From assembly GCA_004554555.1 (NCBI GenBank), contig SFLN01000035.1, positions 1 through 15,959 on the forward strand: a DNA stretch of 15,959 bases, written 5' to 3'. Each line of letters starts with the position of its first letter. Position 1 is the stretch's first letter. A program made the position numbers and the translations under genes. The stretch is from [Eubacterium] saphenum. Lineage in GTDB: Bacteria; Bacillota; Clostridia; Oscillospirales; Ruminococcaceae. The notes under the pieces were generated by a model. That model worked only from the letters and a program-made list of their open reading frames with translations. It had not been told where the DNA came from and ran no database searches. Below, piece by piece: positions 1 to 7,202 of the stretch.

Positions 1-123
1 AATTTCCACTGTTTTCTTAGGCATTTTGCACAAAGCCGCCGTTTTTGGGCAATTTTCGTACAACATTTTGCATTAAAATAAAATAAGGATTTGCGAATTA
101 ATAGTCAATCCGGCGGATTTTAG

Positions 124-152
124 TTGACATATTCACCGTTTTGTGCTAAAAT
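124..152 (+). promoter_or_regulatory. Promoter of the receiver-TIR-DHH operon
   Basis: A perfect -35 hexamer TTGACA (124-129) is followed by a 17-base spacer and the -10 hexamer TAAAAT (147-152). TG at 144-145 gives an extended -10. Transcription should begin near 159, leaving a leader of about 60 bases before the first gene. An in-frame upstream ATG/TTG near 143 would lie inside the promoter, so it cannot be the translation start. Confidence 0.8.
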
Positions 153-220
153 GTAACTACAATAGGAATGGCGAAAAAAGTCGAAAACCGGTAATTTATG
201 TAAATTGGGAGGACGGCGAA

Positions 221-1027
221 ATGAAATTCAAGCTTTTGGTTAACGGAAACAACCTTTCGTTGGTGAAGGATTTCTTCGGTTACACGGGGCAGTATTTTGA
301 CTGCCTAAGCACAACCGATGTTATAAAAGATATGACCGCGCACTTTGCGCTGTTCAATCCCGACGCATTTTTGTGTTTTGTGGACTCGGCTTACGATGGC
401 ACGGTTGAGCAGATTTTGCGCCTGAGAACCTGCGCCGAGTACAATTCCGCGCCGGTTGTTATTGTGTCGAAGGAAGAAACGATAGAGGAACTTGCGGGCG
501 AGGGTTTTGAGAATTTTGCTGACCTCACGCTTGTGCGCCCGATTTCCTTCGACAACATTGTGCTGAGCATTCTGCGGTACATTGAGGAAGAGAAGGTAAA
601 GGCTGCTCTCGCAAATTCCGAGGAGAAACCTCCCGAGGAAGAGCCTCAGCCCGAGCCGAACAAGAAAAAGCACATTCTTGTTGTTGACGACGACAGAAAC
701 GTGCTGAAGCTGCTGAAAAACGCACTTGAAGAGAAGTACGAGGTTACGGCGACGCTCAACGGGTTGCTTGTCGAGAAAATACTCGCGTCAAAGCCGATTG
801 ACTTGATAATTCTGGACTACGAAATGCCGATAATGACGGGCGCGGACGTTTACCGCAAGCTCAAGGAGAATGCGGATTACGCGAAAATTCCCGTGTGCTT
901 TTTGACGGGAGTATCCGAGCGCAGCAAGGTTGAGGAGATTATGTCGCTGAAACCGAACGGTTATCTTCTCAAGCCGATTGATATGGAAATGCTGATGGCG
1001 GCAATCGCCAACCTTATTAGTACATAA
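221..1027 (+). CDS. Two-receiver response regulator without output domain
   Basis: A 268-residue phospho-signalling protein. The C-terminal half (about 150-268) is a canonical CheY-like receiver: acidic cluster D156-D158, phospho-acceptor D199 in LDYEMP, T229 and the K251-P252 pair. The N-terminal half (1-125) looks like a second, degenerate receiver. It keeps the strand pattern and D55 in FVDS, but has R106-P107 where lysine-proline is expected. A Glu/Pro-rich linker (about 134-149) joins them. There is no DNA-binding or enzymatic output domain, so it probably acts by protein contact. The ATG at 221 is chosen because GGGAGG (207-212) sits 8 bases upstream; the reading frame extends upstream to 143, but that lies inside the promoter. 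It is the first gene of a three-gene operon, 14 bases before the TIR gene. No histidine kinase is in view. The first domain's identity is inferred. Confidence 0.85.
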   Translation: MKFKLLVNGNNLSLVKDFFGYTGQYFDCLSTTDVIKDMTAHFALFNPDAFLCFVDSAYDGTVEQILRLRTCAEYNSAPVVIVSKEETIEELAGEGFENFADLTLVRPISFDNIVLSILRYIEEEKVKAALANSEEKPPEEEPQPEPNKKKHILVVDDDRNVLKLLKNALEEKYEVTATLNGLLVEKILASKPIDLIILDYEMPIMTGADVYRKLKENADYAKIPVCFLTGVSERSKVEEIMSLKPNGYLLKPIDMEMLMAAIANLIST

Positions 1028-1041
1028 TTTTGGAGTAAACA

Positions 1042-2547
1042 ATGCGAGTTTTTATTTCACATTCATCTGAAAACGCGGAGCTTGCAAAGGAACTTTGCGG
1101 AAAGCTGGAGAACAACGGCTTTCCGTGTTTTCTTGCACCGAGGGACATTCGCTCGGGATTTGAGTACGCGGAGGAAATCATAAACGGGATTGACAGCTCG
1201 GACGTGATGGTTTTGCTGTTGTCGGAGGCGTCGAACAGCTCCCCGCACGTTTTGCGCGAGATTGAGCGCGCGGTGAGCAAGAAGAAAACCATAATCGTCT
1301 ACAAGCTCGAGGAGGTTCAGCTCAGCAAGTCGCTCGAGTATTTTCTGATGACGCACCAGTGGGTAAACGCGAAGCCCGGCAGGGATTTTGATGAAGTCGT
1401 AAAGCGCGTCGCCGAGTACGCCGAGCAGGCTGACGGTGAACCGCGAAAAATTGTTGTCGATGAACCAAAGCCCACAAAGTCCGCAGATTCCCGCAAATAC
1501 GTTATTATAATAGCGGCGGTATTTGTGGTGATTTTGGTTGTTTGGTGGATTGTGGCGGCGGTTTTCTTCTCGAAAAAAACCGAGGAAAACAGCTCCTCCG
1601 AGCAAAGCGTTTCCGAGAGCGCGGAAAGCTCGTCATCTTCGACAACCTCATCTTCCGAACCGCAAACCGTTTCTTCCTCGTCAACCTCTTCTGCGGAGAG
1701 CAGCGTTTCAAGCTCATCAACGCAGTCTGTTGAAGTTATCGCGCCCGTTGACTCGGAGAGCAAGTCCGAAAAGCAGCCGCTCGCGGTGAAGCTCGGCGAC
1801 AGGATAACGCTCGGCAGCTATAACGGCGAAGCGATTGAGTGGCGCGTGATAAAGATTTCCGAGGATAAGAAAACGGCGGTTGTGATTTCGGACAAAATTC
1901 TCACGATGAAGGCGTTTGACGCGGCTGAATGCGGCACGTTCAACAAGCTGGACGGCGAGGATTACTGGCGCACGAAATCCACCGACTTGACTGCGGATAT
2001 ACAGCGGCAAATTCGCGGCGACAACCGCTGGGAGCTGTCGAATATACGCACTTGGCTCAACTCCGCGCGCGAAAATGTGACTTACAGAGGGCAGGCGCCG
2101 ACAACGCAGGCGATGTCCGAGCATAGAAACGGCTACCACACCGAGGCGGGTTTCCTCAACGGTTTTTCCGAAAAGGAGCGCGCGGCGATTGTTGAAACGC
2201 AGATAAAGACGGCAGGCACGACAACCTCGGACAAGGTTTTCCTGCTCTCGGCAGACGAGCTGAAATGGATCTATGAAGCGGACGTGAGCGTGTACGCAAA
2301 GCCGACTGCGGCGGCGGTTGAACAGGACAAATCGAATTGGTACAAGGTTGACTGCGAAAACTATAATGTCGAGGACTTTTTCTGGTGGCTGCGCGACGCG
2401 GACAGCGAAACCGCGTGCGAGTGCCTTTGCGCGAACATAAGCTACTACGAAAACAAGCCCACGCTGAGCTGTTACGCGGGGCTTGAGGGCTACGGCGTGC
2501 GGCCTGCGATGACGATTGACTTGACTGCGGATATTTTGGAGAATTGA
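1042..2547 (+). CDS. Membrane-anchored TIR protein with DUF6273-like domain
   Basis: A 501-residue protein with four parts. Residues 1-130 form a bacterial TIR domain: start MRVFISHSS, a BB-loop-like DIRSG at 35-39, and SPHVLREIERA at 67-77. E73 aligns with the catalytic glutamate of NAD-cleaving TIR domains such as SARM1. Residues 153-176 are one hydrophobic transmembrane helix. Residues 184-228 are a serine-rich linker typical of an extracytoplasmic stalk. Residues 249-494 resemble DUF6273: EWRVI near 266, NIRTWLN at 334-340, SDKVFLLS at 396-403, WWLRD at 448-452 and GVRPAMTID at 485-493. The likely topology is TIR inside and DUF6273 outside. GGAG (1031-1034) lies 7 bases before the ATG. 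The gene is followed after one base by the DHH gene, so the two are probably translationally coupled. TIR activity could be NAD hydrolysis, cyclic ADP-ribose production or scaffolding; the sequence does not decide. Confidence 0.85.
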   Translation: MRVFISHSSENAELAKELCGKLENNGFPCFLAPRDIRSGFEYAEEIINGIDSSDVMVLLLSEASNSSPHVLREIERAVSKKKTIIVYKLEEVQLSKSLEYFLMTHQWVNAKPGRDFDEVVKRVAEYAEQADGEPRKIVVDEPKPTKSADSRKYVIIIAAVFVVILVVWWIVAAVFFSKKTEENSSSEQSVSESAESSSSSTTSSSEPQTVSSSSTSSAESSVSSSSTQSVEVIAPVDSESKSEKQPLAVKLGDRITLGSYNGEAIEWRVIKISEDKKTAVVISDKILTMKAFDAAECGTFNKLDGEDYWRTKSTDLTADIQRQIRGDNRWELSNIRTWLNSARENVTYRGQAPTTQAMSEHRNGYHTEAGFLNGFSEKERAAIVETQIKTAGTTTSDKVFLLSADELKWIYEADVSVYAKPTAAAVEQDKSNWYKVDCENYNVEDFFWWLRDADSETACECLCANISYYENKPTLSCYAGLEGYGVRPAMTIDLTADILEN

Positions 2548-2548
2548 G

Positions 2549-4039
2549 ATGAAACTAACCGATTTACAGCGCTTTAACCAAATCGTAATTCAGCTCCACG
2601 ACAATCCTGACGCGGACGCAGTTGGCTCGGGCTACGCGCTTTACAGGTATTTTCGTGCGCTCGGAAAAGACGTGAGAATGATTTACGGCGGGCGGAATGT
2701 TATCTCGAAAAGCAATATGAAGCTGATGCTTTCCGAGCTTGAGATACCGCTTGAATACACGCACAATCCGGAAAAACCGGAGCTTTTGCTCACAGTTGAC
2801 TGCCAGTACGGTCAGGGAAATGTAGAGCGTTTTGACGCGGAAAACGTTGCCGTTATCGACCACCACGCGACGGGAAAAATCTCCGATGAAATGAGTGAAA
2901 TCCGCTGCAATCTGGTGAGCTGCTCGACGATTTGCTACGCGATGCTAAAGGACGCGGGTTTTGACGTGAACTCGGACGTGCGGATTGCCACGGGGCTTTA
3001 CTACGGCTTGTATATGGACAGCAGCCAGCTCTCCGAGATAAGCCACCCGCTCGACCGCGATATGATTGACTATCTGAGATACGACAAGTCGCTCGTGACG
3101 CGGCTGAAGTACGCGAATTTCAGCATTTCCGAGCTGGAAACCGCGGGCATTGCGATTTCGCACAACAATTATCTTGACAAATACCGCGCGGCGATTGTGA
3201 AATCGGACCCCTGCGACCCGAACATTCTCGGCGTTATCGGGGACTTTGTGATACAGGTTGACAGCATCGATATCTGCGTGATATTCAACGAGTGCGCGGG
3301 TGGTTATAAGCTGTCGGTGCGGAGCTGTTCGATTGAAGCGGCAGCAAACGAGCTTGCGGCTTTTATCACCGAGAAAACCGGCAACGGCGGCGGTCATTTC
3401 AACAAAGCGGGCGGTTTCATCAGCGCGGATGCTCTGAAAAAAGTTACCGACAAGCCGGTTGAGCGTTATCTCGCGGAGCGCGTTGAGGAGTACTTGACGT
3501 GCTATGACGTGGTTCGCTTCACGGACGGTATAAAGGAGCGTGAGAAGTTCTCTCGTTTTCGCAAAAAGGCGGGAATTTTCGGCTATGTCAAATCAACGGA
3601 CGTTGCGCCCGAGGGCAAGGAATTCCGCATAAGAACGCTGGAAGGCGATGTTCTGGTAACGAGCCGCGACAATATTTACATAATGATAGGCTCGGTTGGC
3701 GAGGTTTATCCGGTTGAAGCGGGCAAGTTTCACGCGAAGTACACGCCGCTTGACGAAGCGTTCACGGGTGAATTTGAGTACGCGCCGTCGATAATCGATA
3801 TCGCTGCGGGAAAGCCCTGCGAGATTTTGCCGTACGCGAAAAAGTGCCGTGCGGGGCAGGGCGGGGCGATACTCGCGAAGCCGCTTGACAAGTTCACAAA
3901 GGTGTTCAGCGCGTGGAATTACGAGGGCTATATGTCGGGACAGAAGGGCGATATGCTTTGCTATACCGATGGAGATGAAAACGACGTTTACGTTGTCAAG
4001 CGCAAGATTTTCGATACCCTTTACGAACCTGTTGAATAA
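2549..4039 (+). CDS. DHH/DHHA1 phosphoesterase with C-terminal extension
   Basis: A 496-residue predicted phosphoesterase related to NrnA-type nanoRNase/pAp phosphatases and c-di-AMP phosphodiesterases, which use a metal centre to cleave small nucleotides. Visible motifs are HDNPDADAVGSG (17-28), the second-motif aspartate D84, the signature D104-H105-H106, D157 in YMDSSQ, and the DHHA1 substrate motif GNGGGHFNKAGG (278-289). These cover about 1-315, the usual full length of the family. The remaining 180 residues are extra. Their last 35 (KGD at 466-468, VYVVKR at 480-485, FDTLYEP at 488-494) resemble the PGDYG motif found in small uncharacterised proteins. All metal-binding residues appear intact, so it should be active. 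The ATG lies one base after the TIR stop and is preceded by GGAG (2538-2541). The exact substrate is unknown. It is the last gene before the terminator. Confidence 0.88.
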   Translation: MKLTDLQRFNQIVIQLHDNPDADAVGSGYALYRYFRALGKDVRMIYGGRNVISKSNMKLMLSELEIPLEYTHNPEKPELLLTVDCQYGQGNVERFDAENVAVIDHHATGKISDEMSEIRCNLVSCSTICYAMLKDAGFDVNSDVRIATGLYYGLYMDSSQLSEISHPLDRDMIDYLRYDKSLVTRLKYANFSISELETAGIAISHNNYLDKYRAAIVKSDPCDPNILGVIGDFVIQVDSIDICVIFNECAGGYKLSVRSCSIEAAANELAAFITEKTGNGGGHFNKAGGFISADALKKVTDKPVERYLAERVEEYLTCYDVVRFTDGIKEREKFSRFRKKAGIFGYVKSTDVAPEGKEFRIRTLEGDVLVTSRDNIYIMIGSVGEVYPVEAGKFHAKYTPLDEAFTGEFEYAPSIIDIAAGKPCEILPYAKKCRAGQGGAILAKPLDKFTKVFSAWNYEGYMSGQKGDMLCYTDGDENDVYVVKRKIFDTLYEPVE

Positions 4040-4042
4040 CAA

Positions 4043-4073
4043 AAAACCGTGGCTTAACGTCACGGTTTTCTTT
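4043..4073. terminator. Bidirectional intrinsic terminator
   Basis: The perfect 9-base arms AAAACCGTG (4043-4051) and CACGGTTTT (4061-4069) enclose a 9-base loop. The + strand continues into TTTCTTTATTT, and the - strand ends in a run of six T. It lies between the stop of the DHH gene (4039) and the stop of the converging permease gene (4076), so it can end both operons. Confidence 0.9.
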
Positions 4074-4075
4074 AT

Positions 4076-4771
4076 TTATTTTTCGTAGCACTCCATACCT
4101 TTTCGGTACAGCGGAACTGAAATCAAAAACGAAAGGAAGAGCAGTCCGATTGATATCCCGGGCAAAAAAGTTGACAATGTGCGGAAAGCCGTGCCGTTGA
4201 AGAGGTTGAGCAAATCCTCCACGATGGTGTCGCTGAAGAGGAACGAGATATCGCCGAAAAGCCCGTAAATGCACAGCGCAAGCAGTACAATCCCGATGGA
4301 CACGGCTTTGATTTGCGCGCCGTGCTCCGAGCCGAAGCGGAAGTAAAACGGGAACTCAAATGCGTTGAAAGTGACCGTAATCCCGAAAAACAGCAGCCCC
4401 ATTCGCATATTTGAAATCAGATTTTCACCCGAAACCGCCGATAAAATTCCGCAGCAAATCAGGCTTGTGAGCAGTGTCGCAACGTTTATTCCGAGCGAAA
4501 AGAGGTACTTCGCGGCAACCTGTCCTTTGAAGGACTGCGGCGTTGAAACGGCGAAGCAGCACCATTTTTCGCGCTCGTCATAGTGAAAAAGCTCGGAGTT
4601 TGTGAGCAGGAAAATTATGTACGGCGCAATCATACAAATGCCCATTCCAAACTGCTTGGAAAAATCATCGCCGCCCGTAAACACGACAAGCAGCGCGAAA
4701 ATCTGCGAGCCGAAAATTGCCGCAATAGGCAGACGAAATGTGAAAAGCTGGTTGTAGAGAAGTCCGCGCAT
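4076..4771 (-). CDS. ABC-2 type permease subunit (second)
   Basis: A 231-residue integral membrane protein with about six hydrophobic helices, resembling the short ABC-2 permeases of GntR-linked transporters (BcrB/YtrC-like). It starts MRGLLYNQLFTFR, a typical cytoplasmic amphipathic entry, and ends with the basic tail YRKGMECYEK. It probably pairs with the upstream permease as a heterodimer energised by the ATPase at 5490-6368. Its ATG shares the A of the preceding TAA stop (TAATG at 4771), a sign of translational coupling. Substrate and direction of transport cannot be read from the sequence; relatives export peptides or antibiotics, or respond to cell-wall stress. It is the last gene of the operon. 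Confidence 0.82.
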   Translation of the reverse strand: MRGLLYNQLFTFRLPIAAIFGSQIFALLVVFTGGDDFSKQFGMGICMIAPYIIFLLTNSELFHYDEREKWCCFAVSTPQSFKGQVAAKYLFSLGINVATLLTSLICCGILSAVSGENLISNMRMGLLFFGITVTFNAFEFPFYFRFGSEHGAQIKAVSIGIVLLALCIYGLFGDISFLFSDTIVEDLLNLFNGTAFRTLSTFLPGISIGLLFLSFLISVPLYRKGMECYEK

Positions 4772-5490
4772 TATTTCTCCCTCCTTTTGTAAGCGGCGGT
4801 TGTGAGGAAAAGTCCCCCGCCGAGAATTACCGCGATGATAAGCGGCGAGAACGGGAAAATTGTTGTGAAAAAGCGCAAGATGTCATCAAACGAGAGATTT
4901 AGCTCGATATTGTTTAAGGTCATAATTAAACCAACAATCATTATCGGCGCGAGGAAAACAAGCAAGAGTATCAGCCCGACTTTATCGCGTGACGCATGCA
5001 TAAAGACTTGGAAAATGGTCATCAGCACGCTGAACAGGAGGATTATCTCAACGCACGCGAACATTGTCGCGCAGTTCTCCACGGTGAACGGGGTTTCCAA
5101 AGCCGCGCAGAATGCTGTCGAGAGACCGTAAGCAAGCGCCAGTCCAAGCACGAGATAACCGCTCATCAGGATAAATTTTGCGGCTGCGTATTTGAACGGG
5201 GTGATGGGCGTGGATTTGCGGAACATTCTTTGTAAAAGGTTCGCTTCGCTGTCCGCGGAGCTTGCCGACTGCACGGTAATTCCCGAAATAAACGCGAGAA
5301 GCGGAAGTGAAACGGTGCTGATTATATTGAAAAAGCCTTCGTAAGCGACTTTGGGGAGCAGCGCGAGGTTCCCGAAGCGAAAGCTCAAAGCGGTGAGGAT
5401 AAACAGTGAGGCAACGGCTATTGCGCCGATTATGCCGAAAATCAGAGCTTTCCGCGAGCGCAGAAACTCTTGGTAAACAAGACCTTTCAT
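4771..5490 (-). CDS. ABC-2 type permease subunit (first)
   Basis: A 239-residue membrane protein with about six transmembrane helices and the ABC-2 pattern: an N-terminal MKGLVYQEFLRSRK, a loop rich in polar residues around SADSEANLLQRMFRKS, and a basic end AYKRREK. A GTG nine bases further upstream is in frame. The ATG at 5490 is preferred because AGGAG sits 8 bases before it and because it shares its A with the ATPase stop (TGATG). It follows the ATPase directly and overlaps the next permease by one base. It is probably one half of the membrane channel of the transporter. Substrate unknown. Confidence 0.82.
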   Translation of the reverse strand: MKGLVYQEFLRSRKALIFGIIGAIAVASLFILTALSFRFGNLALLPKVAYEGFFNIISTVSLPLLAFISGITVQSASSADSEANLLQRMFRKSTPITPFKYAAAKFILMSGYLVLGLALAYGLSTAFCAALETPFTVENCATMFACVEIILLFSVLMTIFQVFMHASRDKVGLILLLVFLAPIMIVGLIMTLNNIELNLSFDDILRFFTTIFPFSPLIIAVILGGGLFLTTAAYKRREK

Positions 5491-6368
5491 CAGCTCCACT
5501 CCTTTTTCTCACGGTTCACATAGAACAGCATAATTTCTTCGAGCGTTGTTTTGTCGATGAGGAGCGCGGGGTATTTTTTCCTGCATTCTTCGCGGTCGGC
5601 GACCATAACCTCCGCGCCGAATTCGTTTATTCTCGCGCTTATAAAATCCTCGGGAGCGATTTGTGAAAGCTCGTCTTTTTTGCACTTGATAACGCCGTGC
5701 TGCTCGAGAATTTCGTCCTTAACGCCCGTGAGGAGGATTTTTCCCTTGTCGATGAAGGTAACGCAGTCGGCGATTTTTTCAAGGTCGCTTGTGATGTGCG
5801 AGGACATAAGGATACTGTTGGTTTCGTCCTGCAGATACTCGCGGAAGATATCGAGGATTTCGTTTCTTACGACTGGGTCAAGACCGGTTGTAGCCTCGTC
5901 CATAATCAGCAGCTTTGCGCCGTGGGAGAGGGCGGTTGCGATTTGGAGCTTCATTTTCATACCCTTGGAGAATTGCTTGAGCTTTTTCTTTCTCGGCAAG
6001 CCGAAGCGCTCGATATACGCGAAATACTTGTCTTTATCCCACGCCTTGTAAAGTCCGCTGAACATTTTGTTGATTTGCTCGGCGTTGTAGCCGTCGTAGA
6101 AGGGCAGCTCGTCGAAAACGGCGGCAATCTGCGATTTGATTTGGTATTCATCTTTGAGGTGGTCTTTGCCGAGAATGGTGATTTTGCCGCTGTCGATTTT
6201 GATGATGTTGAGCAGCGCCTTGATAGTCGTGGACTTGCCCGCGCCGTTTTGCCCGATGAAGCCCATAATGCTGCCCGTGGGAACGGTAAAGCTGATGTTG
6301 TCCAGCTTGAATCCGTCGTAGTTTTTGGTCACGCCGCTGATTTCGATAGCATTCTGATTATCGCTCAT
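5490..6368 (-). CDS. ABC transporter ATPase, BcrA/YtrB-like
   Basis: A 292-residue nucleotide-binding subunit that powers the two permeases encoded downstream. Motifs in order: Walker A GQNGAGKST (39-47), signature FSKGM (133-137), Walker B LLIMDE (153-158) and switch histidine H191. The variant signature FSKGM in place of LSGGQ is normal in the BcrA/YtrB group and does not imply inactivity. The last 80 residues are the usual extra C-terminal segment. The frame is open upstream to 6395, but the ATG at 6368 has GGAGGAG six bases before it and starts one base after the GntR stop, so 6368 is the start. Relatives export bacitracin-like antibiotics or act in envelope stress; the substrate here is not known. 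Confidence 0.93.
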   Translation of the reverse strand: MSDNQNAIEISGVTKNYDGFKLDNISFTVPTGSIMGFIGQNGAGKSTTIKALLNIIKIDSGKITILGKDHLKDEYQIKSQIAAVFDELPFYDGYNAEQINKMFSGLYKAWDKDKYFAYIERFGLPRKKKLKQFSKGMKMKLQIATALSHGAKLLIMDEATTGLDPVVRNEILDIFREYLQDETNSILMSSHITSDLEKIADCVTFIDKGKILLTGVKDEILEQHGVIKCKKDELSQIAPEDFISARINEFGAEVMVADREECRKKYPALLIDKTTLEEIMLFYVNREKKEWS

Positions 6369-6369
6369 T

Positions 6370-6744
6370 TCAATCTCCTCCGTAAACAATGTCAATCATT
6401 TCCTTAAGTTCATCTGCGGATAAATCGCACAACCGCGCCTTTTCGCAGGCGCTTGCGATAAGCTCCTCGATTTGACGTACAGCCTCCTCGCGCAGAAAAT
6501 CGGTGTTCTGATGTTTCACAAAGCAGCCTTTTCCCGCGAAATTCTCGATAAACCCGTCCCGCTCTAGCTCCTCGTAGGCGCGTTTTGTTGTGATAACGCT
6601 GATTCTGAGCTGCGCGGCAAGCGTTCTCATTGACGGAAGAGCCTCGCCGGCTTTGAGCGTTCCGTTCATAATCTGCGTTTTCACTTGTGATACAATTTGC
6701 GCGTAGATTGGTTCATCGGAGCTGTTGCTTAAAATAATGTCCAT
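6370..6744 (-). CDS. GntR family transcriptional regulator, YtrA subfamily
   Basis: A 124-residue repressor-like protein. Residues 10-78 form the winged helix-turn-helix of the GntR family: PIYAQIVSQVKTQI, then ALPSMRTLAAQL, TTKRAYEELERDGFI and the wing FAGKGCFVKH. The C-terminal part is only about 45 residues and helical, which places it in the short YtrA subfamily rather than with regulators carrying a large ligand-binding domain. Such regulators usually repress their own ABC transporter operon and are released on antibiotic or envelope stress. It is the first gene of the operon, with AGAGGTG before its ATG. A perfect inverted repeat over its promoter (6759-6787) is the obvious binding site. 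What relieves repression is not evident. Confidence 0.93.
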   Translation of the reverse strand: MDIILSNSSDEPIYAQIVSQVKTQIMNGTLKAGEALPSMRTLAAQLRISVITTKRAYEELERDGFIENFAGKGCFVKHQNTDFLREEAVRQIEELIASACEKARLCDLSADELKEMIDIVYGGD

Positions 6745-6758
6745 TTGTCACCTCTGTA

Positions 6759-6787
6759 ATACTGTATATATACAACATATACAGTAT
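6759..6787. promoter_or_regulatory. Probable GntR operator
   Basis: A perfect inverted repeat with 11-base arms, ATACTGTATAT (6759-6769) and ATATACAGTAT (6777-6787), with a 7-base spacer. The right arm covers most of the -10 hexamer and the left arm lies in the early leader, so a bound dimer would block transcription. The ACTGTATA/TATACAGT half-sites fit the AT-rich GTATA-type operators of YtrA-like regulators. Binding by the adjacent regulator is inferred from position. Confidence 0.75.
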
Positions 6788-6811
6788 AGCATATAAAATC
6801 CACTTTGTCAA
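6783..6811 (-). promoter_or_regulatory. Promoter of the GntR-ABC operon
   Basis: Read on the - strand: -35 TTGACA (6811-6806), a 17-base spacer, then -10 TATACT (6788-6783). Transcription would begin near 6776, giving a leader of about 30 bases before the regulator gene. The -10 overlaps the inverted-repeat operator. Confidence 0.85.
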
Positions 6812-6831
6812 GAGTTTTTTCCTAAAAAAGA

Positions 6832-6897
6832 AAAAATTCCCGCAAATTCTGTTCAACAAGCTTAGCTGTGCCCGGAACGGAATTTGTGGGAATTTTT
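6832..6897. repeat. Long stem-loop, possible terminator
   Basis: Arms of 23 bases (6832-6854 and 6875-6897) pair around a 20-base loop. The only imperfections are one G/T and one T/G pair, which are wobble pairs in RNA read on the + strand. The outer ends are A5 and T5, so either strand yields a stem followed by U residues. It lies just upstream of the GntR promoter and could end leftward transcripts from the exporter operon. No gene end is close, so its role is uncertain. Confidence 0.7.
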
Positions 6898-6940
6898 GGT
6901 TGTGTAATGCGTGTAGAACCTCGGCTTCTGCGAAGCCTGG

Positions 6941-6973
6941 GCGATTTCGGCGGCGTCGAACCGCCGAAATCGC
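6941..6973. repeat. 33-base palindrome, TCGAA-loop family, copy 1
   Basis: Arms GCGATTTCGGCGG (6941-6953) and CCGCCGAAATCGC (6961-6973) pair perfectly around the 7-base loop CGTCGAA. The copy at 7203-7235 is identical. The copy at 7083-7115 has different but still perfectly paired arms. Confidence 0.85.
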
Positions 6974-7037
6974 GCGGGTGAATCCACGCCCCAATATCGA
7001 GAAAAAGGTTGGGTGGTTCAGCGTGGCTTCACCCGCG
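6973..7037. repeat. Nested hairpin
   Basis: Arms of 17 bases, 6973-6989 and 7021-7037, pair with one mismatch (T6983 opposite C7027). Inside is a second stem, CCCAA (6990-6994) with TTGGG (7009-7013). Its left arm shares one base with the preceding palindrome. Confidence 0.7.
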
Positions 7038-7082
7038 TTTGAGCCGAGTTTTACCGTTGGAAATTCTTTGCGGAAGGCGCGG

Positions 7083-7148
7083 GCGATTTTTCGGGCATCG
7101 AACCCGAAAAATCGCGCGTTTTTGAAAAACTGCGTTTTCCAAAAACGC
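7083..7148. repeat. Composite double-hairpin unit A
   Basis: Two adjoining 33-base stem-loops. The first (7083-7115) has arms GCGATTTTTCGGG and CCCGAAAAATCGC with loop CATCGAA. The second (7116-7148) has arms GCGTTTTTG and CAAAAACGC around 15 bases that can pair further (AAAA with TTTT). Unit B at 7203-7269 has the same plan with compensating base changes. Confidence 0.8.
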
Positions 7149-7202
7149 GGTTAGGCTCCTGCTTTTACCTCTGCACCTGCTTTGATATATACGCGCTCTC
7201 CG

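Noticed and set aside
168..194. An 8-codon leader frame (MAKKVENR) before the response regulator gene
   Set aside because: It begins about 9 bases after the predicted transcription start with no adequate ribosome binding site, and has no run of regulatory codons.
143..220. Upstream extension of the response regulator to 143
   Set aside because: The extra residues would be encoded within the promoter -10; a strong ribosome binding site precedes the ATG at 221.
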